Shown one piece after another: positions 31,318 to 43,263 of a DNA stretch of 64,000 nucleotides. The stretch spans positions 1,612,001 to 1,676,000 of the forward strand of contig JAMXDE010000010.1 in assembly GCA_026770025.1 (NCBI GenBank). Reading direction: 5' to 3'. The notes below the pieces were generated by a model. It was given only the letters and a program-made list of their open reading frames with translations. It did no database searches and was not told the origin of the DNA. A program made the translations under genes and the position numbers. Numbering within the stretch: position 1 is the first letter of the stretch; the number at the start of each line of letters is the position of its first letter. The DNA comes from Craspedostauros australis. Lineage: Eukaryota; Bacillariophyta; Bacillariophyceae; Mastogloiales; Achnanthaceae.

Positions 31318-33940
31318 TTAGATGCTTGCAAATGCTCGTGGCGGAGACAAGATCTCGTGGTGCAGGAGCAGCGGAGACGTTTTCGGAGATTTTGATGGCG
31401 AGTGGCGGTCATTGGGTGACTGTGACGCTGGGGCAAGGGGTTGCGATTGACGGCGTTGTTCTGGGAATGCTTGTTGACTCGAATAGCTCCCATACGAGAC
31501 AGATTCCGTCTCACTGCGATCGGAGCGAAGCGGGGTCAGCGGCAATCGACGGTATACGTCCGATGATCGTGGTTCCGTCTTCGTGTTGACTGGAGCACAC
31601 ATGCCACCTTCGTGGACACCGAAGACATCCGTCGGGCTGATTGGCGTGCCGTGTTTGGAACCGCAAGTGCACTGCATTCGTCGGTTACTGCGCTGGATGC
31701 TTGGAGGGTTCATAGCAGGAGGCACGTAGTAACCACGTTGGTGTGATGTCCTGTCCGTTGTCGTGTGTGGCAGGCACATTGATGCTGGCGTTGCTGGAGA
31801 TGAAGCTGCGACATCGTAGTGTCTCGAGTTGTGAAGGTAATACGCAGGATACGCGTATCCTCTTGGCTCTGTGAAAGCATGGCGACGGGAATGAGAAAGA
31901 TAACATTGGTGTTTCGTGTGGAACAGGTGAAAGTTAATGATGTGGTGGGAAGCATGTGTGCGTGTGTGAGTGTGTGAGTGGAGATCCGTTGTAAGGTTCG
32001 AGCGCAGCAATCGATCGGATGGTGCTGCGGCACGATGCACCCGCACCATTGCTCTGGCCAACGATGTCACCATTATCTCCTCAAATTGCAGCATAGCAGC
32101 AGGCAGCGTCAACATCACCAAACAGGCCAGACTTGAACAACGAACGTACCGTCTCTGTATGTCACTCTTTCCGACTGGTATCTGAACCGGTAGTACATGT
32201 CCGGTGATCTCCTGTGGCCGTGCATGGATTCTCCGAAGTTGCCACTGCCGTGTACCTTGACCTTGGAGTTTGGCGAGGATGCGAATGCCATTCCTCTTTG
32301 GCTTCGATCTGGCGTGTTCAGCAGGAAGAATCGTCCTCGCGGTGATCTGCACGAACGCGCAAAGTTGCCTGACAAGTTCGTTGGGCGGAGAGCGGCATCG
32401 TCGCTCGTGCTGTCGAGCGTGGCCGAGCCGTCACGTGACGTTCGCAGGAATGGCGCAATGGTCGGTTTTGCGAACTGCATCAATGGGTACGGGGACAGCA
32501 TCGCATCCTTTGCTTGCAGCAGATGCGACTCAGTTGCAGCAGTCTCCCTGCACACGGACATTGGCATGCCGTTTTGGAAGGGAGAGCTTGCAGCATGTGA
32601 GTTCGCAAGCGTTGCGTGGAGATCAACGGGCGACAGTGCTGCCATGATTGGTGATCGTCTCGCAACGTCGGAACTTGACTTCCGTGGGGTTTGTACGGAA
32701 ATGCACTTGCGCTCCGATGTTTTCTTTCGGGATGACGTTCTCTTCTGAACGGAGCGCTTTGTGCATTGCTTCCTCTTTCTCTTTTTCTTTGGGCTGGCCG
32801 GTTGTGGCGGGGATGCGGCAGCAGCGGCGGTGTTGGGGCTGGCATTACGACCATAGCTGCTCGCGTCACCATGGGGAGGGAGAACGTGGGCATTCCCTTC
32901 AGCGACGGAGCTGGGTTGCACGAGCGGGCTCCATGCCTTTCCTGTCTTCATGCCCGTTGAGCTGAATGACGTTTTAGCGACACTGATATCCATTGGGGAC
33001 ATCGCCCATGAAGCTGTCGACGGGGAGGTGGACCGCATCGCACGAGTACTTGTATCCGCATTTGACTGTGCGTCTTCGCCATGTGGATCCCATGCCATGG
33101 CGATCGTCATCGCTTCAGCTTCGCGCTTCGAGCGGACAGAGTCCTCCCTCTTCTTCTTCTCGTTGTCCCAAACGGTCTTCGCTGCCTTGTAGATCTTGCG
33201 CAGTCGGAACTCTTCGTCGGTGTACGGCTTGCGTTCGGATGGGAGGAGGCTGGACCACACTTGGGAGAGCCTTTTTGAGATTTCAGCATTCTTCATGCCA
33301 GGGTGGCGACGTCGGTAATCAGCACGTCGCGAGTTGGAGAATGCCAGAAATGCTGACATGGGTCGCTTTGGCGCCGACGGATCCTTGGTCCTCGTGGCTG
33401 TCTTGCTGACCTTCCACGGGCCACTGTACATGTCCTTTTCCACTTCGTAACGGAGTTTATCGCACCGTGCGAGCTCGTCCCAGTGCTCCCGATCTTCACG
33501 GCTGAGCTCCTTCCATTCCTTCGCAACCTGCTTGGCTACGTCGGTAGTCTTCATCTGAGCAGCGAAACATGCGGATGGCACAGTCGCGGTTGCATATTCA
33601 GACAGCGTGATAAGAGCACAAGGGTGGGTGGATGGATGAATGAATGGATCAACAAGTGCGGACAGAGCGATTTGTTGAGTTGAAATTCGATGATGAGGAA
33701 GATGTCGAACGGCGGCGGATACACCATAGGTGCAGGTTCAGTGTGAAGACTATCGCCATCAGCCATGCCTCCATCGATGCATCGTGCCATGCGAATACAC
33801 TCGCCGAGTACACGAATGCTTACCTTCTTGTCAGCATGTTGGCGAATTTCCTTGTGCTTTGAGGAGGAGAACAAGACGAAGCTGCTTCTGAAGCGCTTTG
33901 GCGCATTCGGGTTCTTCTTGAGCTTTGGTGAATCGGGCAT
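31318..33940 (-). CDS. Two-HMG-box protein, three exons
   Basis: Assembled as exons 33940-33824, 33554-32150 and 31868-31318. The introns are 269 and 281 bp, with donors GTAAGC and GTACGT and acceptors CTCAG and CACAG. The phases agree, the second split codon being G+AG (Glu). The product is 690 residues. HMG box 1 spans about residues 10-83 and crosses the first intron (NAPKRFRSSFVLFSSSKHKE joined to MKTTDVAKQVAKEWKEL). Box 2 spans about 97-168 (PSAPKRPMSAFLAFSNSRR, SLLPSERKPYTDEE). A lysine-rich nuclear signal follows (SPKKKRKRKQ). The rest is Ser/Pro/Gln-rich and disordered. It should bind and bend DNA in the nucleus as an architectural or transcription factor. Targets are unknown. Confidence 0.85.
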
Positions 33941-34640
33941 GTTGGCGAAAGGGTTGGAGTGATGTGGTGCTTGGGTGTAACTGCGTTGAGCTGTTGTTGA
34001 TTGGCAAGCATGGCATGATAATCACGAGGGTGCAAGTTGATGCCATACAGCGCGAGTCATCGGTGTCGCATCAACAACGTGCATCACAAGTGTGACAGAG
34101 CACGAGCAAGGCGCCGCGTTCAATATCACATCGTGGATGCAAGAAGAGTAGAAGAAAGCAGATGAGGACGAAGCAACATGGAGAGAAATACGGCGAGAGC
34201 GAGAGAGATAGAAACAGCAATTGCGAGACTGTTCGTGAGTACTGGAAGGCAGGTGTGTTGTCGACCGCGGCTCATCGTCTTTTGAACATGAAGAGCGGTG
34301 GCTGTCACAACTCGGACAATAATCATTCGTTGTCCTTGGGGGATATGATATGGTATCGTATTGTGTGGGAGGGAGCAGCATGGCACGGCACGGCACCGCA
34401 TCGCGTGGCATGCATCTCTGATGCGACTTGCACCAGCAACATCCAACCATCAACTCCATCATTTGGTTTGACATTCGTTTGGCTGTGTGGCTGTGTGGCC
34501 ATGGACATCGACATGGGCATGGACGATGTGGTGTGGAATGCGATGTGATCGTGATGACTGATTCGTCATGGGTCCATAGCCTCTTGCCGGATGCTGATGG
34601 CAATTGACTTCATTTCAACACCATTCGTCATCATTGCCAT

Positions 34641-34671
<31 letters not shown>

Positions 34672-36719
34672 AGCAGTGGCGGGAGCAGCAGACCCAGCAT
34701 CCGGAACATGATTACCATCGCCTGATTTGCCAATCCGACGAAGGCTTGGGTGTGTCGTACTCACAGGACTGGAGCGGAGGTGCGCAGGTGTAAGGGTCAG
34801 AGTGAGGGATTGACTTCAGGTTTTTGATGTTGAAATAGTATGGATGGCAGGAAGGGAGTGTGTTTGTTTGTGTGTTTGTATGCGGCGACGAAAGAACGTT
34901 GGTGGGTTTGCCGTGGACCGACTTTGGTGGGTTTGTTCTTGGTGTGGGTGGGTGTGTGTGTGTATGTGTGTTCGTCGTCACTGGTGGTGGAGTAGAGACG
35001 AGGTGCACGCACTGTAAAACGGTATGGAGTAGGAGACTTGGAGTGTATGCTTGATGCAATGTACACTGATGCTGGTGAGGATGTATCGAGCGTCGAAGTG
35101 GGATTTTGTTGAGTTGTGAGAAAAAAGCAAACATGGCAGGAATAGTCTCGCATGACAGCGGAAGGATCCAGGTTGGTTGCGATGATTCTTTGGTCGGGTC
35201 CATCTCCTCGTCCATCTTGACTGCCCATTCGTGCAGTGAATGTGTCAGATACAGTCAGGCCAAAAGTGGATGGCCTTGTTGATGATCTCGTTCGCATCCG
35301 CTGCGTCCGTTTGAATTCAAACCCATCACCACCAGGGCATCGGCATCCATATTGTATCAGCACCGACGGCAGTGGCAGAGAAAGTTGTGGTGGCAGCTGT
35401 TGGTTGTTTCTTCTGTCTTGTTTCTTGTTGGTTTGTATTCGATGTTCATCCGTGTTTGCTCCAAGTCACTGTTGATGAATGTGAGCGCCATCAAGTCGAA
35501 AGTTGCGTGATGCCGGAGGAGAAAGAACCTGCCGGTGTTGTTGTTGTCGTCGAAGAGGCGTGCCCGCAATGTGCGTGCGTCTCCTTCGTTCACACCGCAA
35601 CACATTGAAACTCTTTTGCCAACACTGCGATCCTGGATGTGTTCAAAAGATGTATTTTGTGGATGCAGTGTCGGAAATTGTGTACGTCGTGGAAGATTCT
35701 GTCGGCGCGGCCGGCTCGCACGGCTTGCCAACTCTTCGTTGAGTCGTTGACGACGTTCCAGTGTGACATTGCACATGAAACACTCCGTCACAAAGTTTGA
35801 CAAGGCACACAAAAATGCACACTGTGCTCTTCGTTTGGAGGGAGAGCGGTTGCCTGCACGTGCGCGTTGTGTGCATCGTGTTGCGTTCTGCTCCATCAGT
35901 ATCATGGGAGAGTGTGAAACTCGAGTGTTGGATTGAGTGCTACTCAAACCGCGATTGTCTAATGGAGTACAGCGAAGCGGAGTGGAGTGGAGCGAATGCA
36001 GCAGTACCGGCCAGCTTGAAGTGTCTGGTTGGAAGCAGATGTTGTGTGATGTCGAGTTGATGCCAACAAACAGAAGCAGAAACAAGGTAATGTGGGTGAT
36101 TGAGTGCGTGAGTGGATGAGCAATTGATCGAGTGATCTCAGGAGAGAAGAAGATGGATGAAGCGAAAAGGGCTGCGCAATCACAAGGTGTTGGTCTCACA
36201 TTTCCAACTCCCCGATTTCTCGGGCATGGGCTCTTCGCGTTGGTTCTTCTGTTGCGTGGGAACTGAGCCGAGCAATGGACGAGCTGAACGTGCTGAACGT
36301 GCTGAACGTGCCGAACATTTGGACTTGGATTCAGAGTCGCTGCGTGTTCGTTCCATGAGGTGTGATACGTATTCAGACTGTGCGTATTGCACGCCCGGCA
36401 CCCCCAACATCCCGCGTGGATGGATGGATGCGTGGATGGATGGATGGATGCATGGATGCATGTCATCGGCATCATGGGCATCATCGTTGCTGATCCTCTC
36501 GTCCATCCGCACTCTTTTTCGCCAGAATCGGCGCCGTTTGTTTCAGCTGAAAGGCCATCCTCGAATCTTTGGGCTGGTTTGTGGGGGAGCGCCTCATACG
36601 ATGTTTGTCACATGCAGCCCAGCATCCAATGTGGCGTCACCGAATCTGGGACGAACTGCCGAACGTGGTTGTTGTCAACAACCAAGGTCTTCGGCGGCTG
36701 TGCGGCGCAGTCCCCCAAC
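33941..36719. other. Gene-poor region, one unresolved candidate
   Basis: The region is upstream of the HMG-box gene and rich in simple runs: CA/TG runs near 34,930, an ATC/AGC run near 34,640-34,675 and GGAT units near 36,420-36,470. Apart from the unresolved minus-strand candidate at 34,615-35,215, no gene is supported. Confidence 0.45.
34615..35215 (-). other. Possible small minus-strand gene, structure unresolved
   Basis: Several minus-strand segments look protein-like but do not join into one certain frame. A start MDEEMDPTKESSQP lies at 35,215. A pyrimidine-rich tract ending CTCCGCTCCAG near 34,770 resembles an acceptor. After it, two frames stay open. One ends SCEYDTPKPSSDWQIRRW with a stop at 34,712. 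The other runs on through Ala and Asp runs to GNDDEWC with a stop at 34,615. The Ala and Asp runs come from GCT and GAT trinucleotide repeats, which argues for caution. Transcript data would decide. Confidence 0.25.
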
Positions 36720-37121
36720 ATGAAATCCGCCAGCACCCAACTCGATGCGATTGCGAAGGGTCAGGATCCCTCCACCCAGCTACAGGATCCTTCCAGAGGT
36801 GAGCGAGATGCGCACCATGTCTCCTCATGCACACGATGCGCACTCGCTCCTTGCAACTGACACGAAGCGAATTGCACACTGTTCGTGCCTCCTTTCCCTC
36901 TCCGGTTGTCGATGCCCACGTCTGGTTGGATTACGCCAGGGAGATGGCCCCTCGCGTTGTCTTGGCCTCTCTCCTCTTCGTTCTCTTCTTGTCTTGGACC
37001 TCAAGTTGCTGTTGATGCGGCTGTTGCGTTCTTTGGCTCCATTGCTCGTTTCTTGTCCTTTGTTCGTACTTCCGTTGTTTGCTTGTTGCCTTCATCTGTC
37101 TGTCTGGTGGCTTCTTTGTGA
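36720..37121 (+). CDS. Possible two-exon small membrane protein
   Basis: A tentative model. Exon 1 (36720-36798) encodes MKSASTQLDAIAKGQDPSTQ and a few more residues and ends at a GTGAGC donor. A 207 bp intron follows, whose 3' end is strongly pyrimidine-rich and ends CAAG. Exon 2 (37006-37121) then gives a hydrophobic segment (VDAAVAFFGSIARFLSFVRT) and a TGA stop. The phases agree, giving 64 residues. No family is recognised and the fit could be chance. Confidence 0.2.
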
Positions 37122-39107
37122 TTGTTTCCGTAGTTGGGCGTTCTTATGGAGGGGGAGCTGCGACCGACACACAGTCACCTTAAATGTGACGAGACTTAAC
37201 CGACGGAACTTCAAGTTGACATCAACAATAGAATGTCTCACGATTCTTGACCTATTTCTTCCGCACAGGCTAAAGCGAAGTATAGAGAGAGCGAGAGATA
37301 GTCCAATTCGAAGATGCCTTGCTCGACTCCATTGCAAGATTGCTCCATCTTTCTCTCCTTCATTTTCGAGGTGCGGATCTCCATCTCCATCTGCGTCTAT
37401 CAACGACAACGACAACGAGTTGCGTGAGGAAATGGAGCAGATGTGTCGGACGGTCGATTTGGGGACACGGGTTCACAGAAAAACGTCGATCTTTCTTGCA
37501 ATCACGAACACAAGTTGAATGTTGTGTCGCAAGGGCGATTCAATTCTGTCATCTTGTCTGATGAACCAGGTTTTCGGTCGCCGACCTCAACCGTTGACAT
37601 TTTTCTCTGTCTGCGTCGAATTTGGAACACAGCGCAGCACGCGTTGGTACGACACGATAACGGCATCTTCGCGAGCACCACCAAAGACACAGCGACAGAA
37701 CGTGTGACACGGCGCATCCACGCGCTATCGACGCCAACGGCGAACAAGTCACTGCTGTGCCGCACAACCGGTGAGGACAGTACGTGCTCTAACTTCTCAA
37801 GAAGACTGGAGAGTGAATCTTGGCCGTGTCCGTGCTGAATCAGCACGAAAGTTGTGGTAATGGTTGCGACAATTGCACAGAAATCCACAAGGCGCAACAC
37901 AAGAATGACAGCAGAAACAAGAATGACAGAAGCAGAATCGACTCCCAAACACACAGCTTCTTTTCTCTCGTGGTGGTTTCCCACCGTCAAATGGTGAAGC
38001 CAAGGAGTGGAAAATAACAGAAAATAGCGATCCCTCTGCGTTTGTGCCAACGCAATTGAGAGAACTTCTTCCCCACAACGGCAACAGGCACGGACGCCTT
38101 CATGCGCTCCCTCGACCAAACCGTGGTAGAGAGACCCCTCCCAATAGCCTAACCCGACCAAATTGCGTGTACCACGCTCGCGCACTTACGCACAACACGT
38201 ACTTCGCTTTCAAGTACGTGCACAGCACGTAGCAAACAACGACAAAACACAACAAACGACAAAGAGTCCAAAGGAAACCATAACAGCACAATCGCCCTTC
38301 AACAAGAGCCTGCGCTCACGGTCACAGAGCAAAACTCGGTGACAAACGCAAGAACGACCAGACAAAGGTCCATCAAACGTCAACACCTGCCGAGACATAG
38401 TATCATCACATAGCCCCGACTTCTCAATCAGGCACCACCTTCACTCAACCAGTGTCAACATCAACATCAACACAACCAGAATCAGAATCAGCATCAAGAA
38501 AACGACAAGGGAGAGAGAGTGATAGCGATCGGATTCCGAGGTCGTGCAATCGTTACCACAACAGCGTCGCGCCAAGGAGTACCGCACAAGGTATTATACA
38601 ACGGAAGAGAGCATTCGTACACACAAGATCACTCAGGCATTGTTCGTGCTCCAGCCACTCTTGCCCAAGTTGTGCATAAACCGCATCCCTTGGTGATTCC
38701 ATTCTTGGCACGATCACAGTGATCATTGAAGGAGGGCCTGTACCTGTTGGTGTCCACTAATCACAACAACAGCAACAACAGCAGCGACTTTGAATCAGAA
38801 GCAGCAGTCTGCGAACTATTGTGCTCTGTTGCAACTTGGGACACACATCCCCATCGAACAGCAGCGACAGAAATCGAGACAGCCGAAACGCACCACAAGC
38901 CGGCATCAGCAGCGACGCCACCGAAGCAAACAAGTCGGAGGGCAGAACCATCCTTCTCATCGACCACAACACTCGTTCTCGCTGCTCTACCTTCAGCACA
39001 CAACAGCGTTCCAACAGCAACAATCAGGACACAGTCCATCCATAGACCTATTGACCCATTGACAACCAACCAAGCAAGAGCACAAGCAAGAGCACAAACG
39101 ACCTGCC
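37122..39107. other. Upstream flank of the large ankyrin gene
   Basis: No supported gene. CAA/CAG-rich DNA just before 39,108 probably forms the 5' leader of the ankyrin gene. Confidence 0.5.
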
Positions 39108-42100
39108 ATGAACACGCTGGATACAGCACTCACAATGAGCAGTGGCAGCGGCACAATGAAGAACGAAGATCTGGCATCCGCATCCACCTTCGCGACGACG
39201 TCGCTGGAGGATTCAGTCGGCGGCGACGGCGACTTCTTCGACAAGTTCCTCAGAGACAATGCGGATGATATGAACTCGGAGTCCTTGGCCAATGTCAACA
39301 ACAGCAGCTTCCGGGCATCCAGTATGCTCGGAGGAGGCGCTGGCGGTGCTGGCAGCGGAGATGTGGATACGGATGCCTTCCTCACGCTCGGCAACCTGTC
39401 GATGAACGGCTCCATGAATGGATCCATCTCCATGATGATGGACTTCATGTCATCAGCCAACAATCTAGGCGAAGATGGCAACAACAGCAACAACAACAAC
39501 AACAACAGCATCTCCAAATTCCACTCCAACCACTCCAGCAGCACACCGCCTCTGCACAACAGCGCTGGCATCGCGGATGACGGTCTCCACACGGACAACA
39601 ACTCCTTGTCGTTGCAAGCCATGTCGCACCACTCCAACAACTCGTCATCAGCTGACAAGAGCGATAGCAGAATGCTGTCCGGCTCCTTCAACAGGCCAGC
39701 CCCAGGTGCGGGCATGGGACCGGCCCCCTCCAATTCCAACAGCCTTCAGTTCGGTCTGCCGTATCCTGGCGTCAACGCGTCCGCCAATGGCGCGATCAAC
39801 AGCGACGTCGCCATGGGGCAGCAACAGCGCAACGTGCCATCCAACCGAAACATGAATTCTGGCGCCACGAACAAAGCCGTTTCCGGCATGAAGCAGTCTG
39901 CCAGCTTCCATCCCGTCGACGATGCCACCACAGACATTGCATTTGGGAACGCGGCTGTCCCCAACAACGGCAACCACCAATTCAGCAACAACCGAATCAA
40001 GACGAAAGGCAACTCCACCTTTGCGTCCGTCTTCCCGACCAACGCGTCGCCATCGTTATCCACGCTTTTCCAAGGCAACAATGCCCTCCAAAAAAGCCGC
40101 AAGGCAGCCATGCAGGGCAACAACAACAACAGCAATACCAACAACAACAACAACAGCAGCAGCATATTCGATGCCAGCACATTGGACGAAATTCCAATGC
40201 TGGCCAGCCCATCCGAAACATCGCTGGGAATCGGCGGTCCCATGGGCATGCAACTCGGTTCCTCAGGACAGAACATGCAGGCATCGTCGTTGTCGTCAAC
40301 GGCAGGCGATGCGTCCATGTCGCCATTTGAACTCTACAAGGAGAAGAAACTGAAACAGCAGCAGCAGAACTCCACGCAGCCAACCAACAACGCCTCAAGG
40401 CCCAACAACCCAGGCACCCATTCCTCCGTCTTCCACAACATGAACGCCTCACAGCTCAAGTCCACCATGTCCGACGGCATGCTCGCCCGCGTCCTCAAGG
40501 CCAAGTACAACACATCCGGCGGCTCCGGCAACGGCGGGATGGGCAACGCTAACTTCTCCTTCAGCAACAACAAGAACGCCCGCGGCATGATGGCACCGGG
40601 ATTCAACCGCGTCTCGGGTCTGCCAAGGAACGCCATTTCATCCGCTGTCCTGTCGGGACCCTCCAGAGGACCCATCGCCGCCAGCATATCGAGGTCCAAG
40701 CTGCGCCATGCGGCCAACACGAGCTCCGGCTACATCAACGCCGGGAGCCGATCTCGTTTGGCCGCCATCGAAATATCGGGACCAGACGAATCTGGACAGA
40801 AGAATGCCACGTGGGGAAGCTCGACGAAGAGATCGAGCTCCGCCCTCTTCGCGAAGCTCCTCAGCAGCAAGGGAATGAAGAAGGACCCCTCCAAGCTGGT
40901 CTCCACCAAGTCCACCTCCAGCATCTCCAAGCTACTCGCATCCAGGAGGCACAGCAGCCGCAACCTCCTATCCTCCGGGGCGGCGGGCAGCATGGCGGCA
41001 TCGGGATCGTCCTCGACATCCATCAACAACTTCCTCAGGAATTCAAAGAAGCTCACCAAGACCCAATCCCTGCTGCGGCAGTCGTCTCAGAAATCACTCT
41101 CCAAAAGGCAATCCTTTCAGAATCTGACAGATTCGTCGGCTCCCGGCAAGGTCGACCTCTCCTTCCTTCTCCCGCCATCCCACACGAAGCCGCAGTTCCC
41201 TGATGCACAGCAGGGACAAAACCAGCAGCAACAACGTGAACAGCAGCAGCAGATGCAGCGAGGGTCTGGCCAAAGCGGAGGAATGCCGCCGCTCCTGTCT
41301 CCTGGTAGTATCCTGCACGCCGATAACGGAGTTGCCGCCAGGCGTAGCGGTGCGTTCCCCATGGCCGGTGTGTCGGGATCCGCCGTCGTCAACAAATCCA
41401 GCCAGGGGATGAGAAACAACGGTGGCGCAGCTTCGGGCGACGCCATCTCCACCGATTCCAGTCTCCTGCATCAATCCTGTCGGCTGTATCCAACGACTGC
41501 AGCTGTTGTGGAATCGGCCATCCGCATAGACCCCAACGCGGTGCGCCGTGCTGTGCCTATCACAACGACGGACGCCAACGGGCGACAAAGCGGCGGCGAT
41601 GTCTACGGATACCCAATCAACATCGCCATCAAGCACAACGCAACCGCGGAAGTCGTGCAGATGCTGGCGCAGGCCGATCCCAACGTCCTCGTGCAGAAGG
41701 ATGGACAAGAGGGATCCAGTTCGCTCGCGATTGCCATCCAAACAAAGTGCGATCCATCGATCCTCCAGGTGCTGTACCAAACGAATCCAAAATGCGTCGA
41801 AGTGCCGGATCGCCGCGCCAACACCCCGTTGCATACGGCCGTGAGTTCCGGCGCCGCAGTCTCCATCGTCAAGCAGCTCTACAAGCTCTATCCGAAGGCG
41901 TTGGAAATGAGGAACTTCAACTCCATGACGCCCTTGGACCTCGCTCAGCAATCCACGCGCTGCTCGGAAGATGTCATGAACTTCTTGCAATCCTCCGCCT
42001 TTTCGCCGTTGGAAAATCGCGCCTACCATTTCGACTCGGCCAAGGAACCCACCAAGGCCAAGCATTTTGGCATGGGAGGTGTGGGCAATGCCATGCCAAC

Positions 42101-42179
42101 GGGTCTCATGTCAATGGCGGGTGTGCCAGGGACGCTGGAGGAAGGGCTGGACGACATCATGGAAGCAAACATACAGTAA
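39108..42179 (+). CDS. Large Asn/Ser-rich protein with C-terminal ankyrin repeats
   Basis: A 1023-residue single-exon protein with an ATG start at 39108. The first 780 residues are low complexity with Asn, Ser, Gln and Met runs (GNNNNSNTNNNNNSSS, QNQQQQREQQQQMQ) and Arg/Lys/Ser-rich stretches in the middle. The C-terminal part, about residues 790-960, has ankyrin-like helices: SCRLYPTTAAVVESAIRIDP, INIAIKHNATAEVVQMLAQA, SLAIAIQTKCDPSILQVLY, NTPLHTAVSSGAAVSIVKQL and MTPLDLAQQ. Disordered N-terminus plus ankyrin C-terminus is a common diatom layout of unknown role, presumably scaffolding. The segment 40976-41390 recurs as decayed fragments in two spacers of the adjoining GPCR array, so this gene was part of the duplicated unit. 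It converges on GPCR copy 1. Confidence 0.85.
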   Translation: MNTLDTALTMSSGSGTMKNEDLASASTFATTSLEDSVGGDGDFFDKFLRDNADDMNSESLANVNNSSFRASSMLGGGAGGAGSGDVDTDAFLTLGNLSMNGSMNGSISMMMDFMSSANNLGEDGNNSNNNNNNSISKFHSNHSSSTPPLHNSAGIADDGLHTDNNSLSLQAMSHHSNNSSSADKSDSRMLSGSFNRPAPGAGMGPAPSNSNSLQFGLPYPGVNASANGAINSDVAMGQQQRNVPSNRNMNSGATNKAVSGMKQSASFHPVDDATTDIAFGNAAVPNNGNHQFSNNRIKTKGNSTFASVFPTNASPSLSTLFQGNNALQKSRKAAMQGNNNNSNTNNNNNSSSIFDASTLDEIPMLASPSETSLGIGGPMGMQLGSSGQNMQASSLSSTAGDASMSPFELYKEKKLKQQQQNSTQPTNNASRPNNPGTHSSVFHNMNASQLKSTMSDGMLARVLKAKYNTSGGSGNGGMGNANFSFSNNKNARGMMAPGFNRVSGLPRNAISSAVLSGPSRGPIAASISRSKLRHAANTSSGYINAGSRSRLAAIEISGPDESGQKNATWGSSTKRSSSALFAKLLSSKGMKKDPSKLVSTKSTSSISKLLASRRHSSRNLLSSGAAGSMAASGSSSTSINNFLRNSKKLTKTQSLLRQSSQKSLSKRQSFQNLTDSSAPGKVDLSFLLPPSHTKPQFPDAQQGQNQQQQREQQQQMQRGSGQSGGMPPLLSPGSILHADNGVAARRSGAFPMAGVSGSAVVNKSSQGMRNNGGAASGDAISTDSSLLHQSCRLYPTTAAVVESAIRIDPNAVRRAVPITTTDANGRQSGGDVYGYPINIAIKHNATAEVVQMLAQADPNVLVQKDGQEGSSSLAIAIQTKCDPSILQVLYQTNPKCVEVPDRRANTPLHTAVSSGAAVSIVKQLYKLYPKALEMRNFNSMTPLDLAQQSTRCSEDVMNFLQSSAFSPLENRAYHFDSAKEPTKAKHFGMGGVGNAMPTGLMSMAGVPGTLEEGLDDIMEANIQ

Positions 42180-43263
42180 TGGTCGGCCGTGGCCGTCATC
42201 AAATTTTGGGCAAACTACAAAACAACAACAAAGGAGAATGAAGCAGCAATCACGAGAGCAAACAACAGAGATCCAGTTTTTCAGAGGGCAGAACGCTGCC
42301 CGCTCGTACTCCGGTATGGCGGGGATGCGGTACAGACAAACTGCTCGTGGTAAACCATTCACTGAATAGATTCGCAATATTTATATGTCAGACTATTTAT
42401 TGTGCAATGCTTATTGCGTCATCAAAGGCAGGCAACTGTAGGTGTGGCCATGTCCATGTTTGCTGCCTCCATGTCTACCAGAAATGTGCATTTTTCGCCC
42501 AAGGGATGTTGGTGCTTGTGCATGAGCTGCAAACGGTTGTCCTGTACCACTCCGTCCGTAATGTTTCGGCGCTTCGAGCGGTGTGGCGTCAAGGCCGAAA
42601 CTTTAACGGACGCAGTAGTATTTGCAGAGCCTTGCTGCAGCGCTGCCATATGCTTCTCCTGTTGGTGATGCCACATGCTCTCACGATGTCATATGCACGG
42701 ATGGATGCAACCGCGATACTTCCATAGATGTGGCCGTGTTGAGTATTGTCCAAGCTGGTCGCCCAGATCTATACGGGCGTACGCAAATCCTGGTGGCCGT
42801 CATATTTCCTGACCACACCATTTATAAATGATCCCGTTTGCGAATCAGCGATGTCCAGAAGGCTGCCGTCATGAAAAGGGGGCTTTCAACGACGGCACCG
42901 AGAGCGCATTTGATTGAATTGTTCATGAACGCTCTGAATGCCTCTTTGACAAGTGCCGCGTTGACAATCTCCTGCAGGTTTAGCCCCGGGTGGAGTTTGG
43001 TTCTGTCCACATCGGATCACGCTTGTGCTCAGGTAGGAGGGCAAAGGACGTTCTTCCGATGGGGGGTGAGGACCATGGCTGGTACGGTGGAGGGCACGAT
43101 CAGATGTGACGTAAATGCAGTCATCCTTGGGTGAGGAGGAGGCAGCGGCGACAGAGAAGTCGGGCAAGTAAGGAGCACGGCACTTGTCATGATCAAGACG
43201 TAGAGGGGCATTGCACTGGCGGTGACGATCCTAGACCATCATGTGCGTGGAATCATTGGTGTT
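42180..43263. other. Convergent spacer, ancestral form of the array's 3' block
   Basis: It lies between the ankyrin gene stop and the stop of GPCR copy 1. From about 42,480 it resembles the downstream blocks of the other three copies, for example GAGGACCATGGCTGGTACGG near 43,069 and the ACCATCATGTGCG motif just before the stop. No gene is present. Confidence 0.65.

Noticed and set aside
35357-36484. 375-codon minus-strand frame
   Set aside because: It is Ser/Thr/His/Arg-rich without a domain and runs through simple GGAT repeats; likely a chance frame.
36745-37518. 257-codon plus-strand frame
   Set aside because: It begins inside a better-supported small exon in another frame, has no domain, and its Leu/Cys/Arg mix looks like translated pyrimidine-rich DNA.
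41094-42065. 323-codon minus-strand frame opposite the ankyrin gene
   Set aside because: Antisense shadow of a recognised ankyrin region with no domain of its own.
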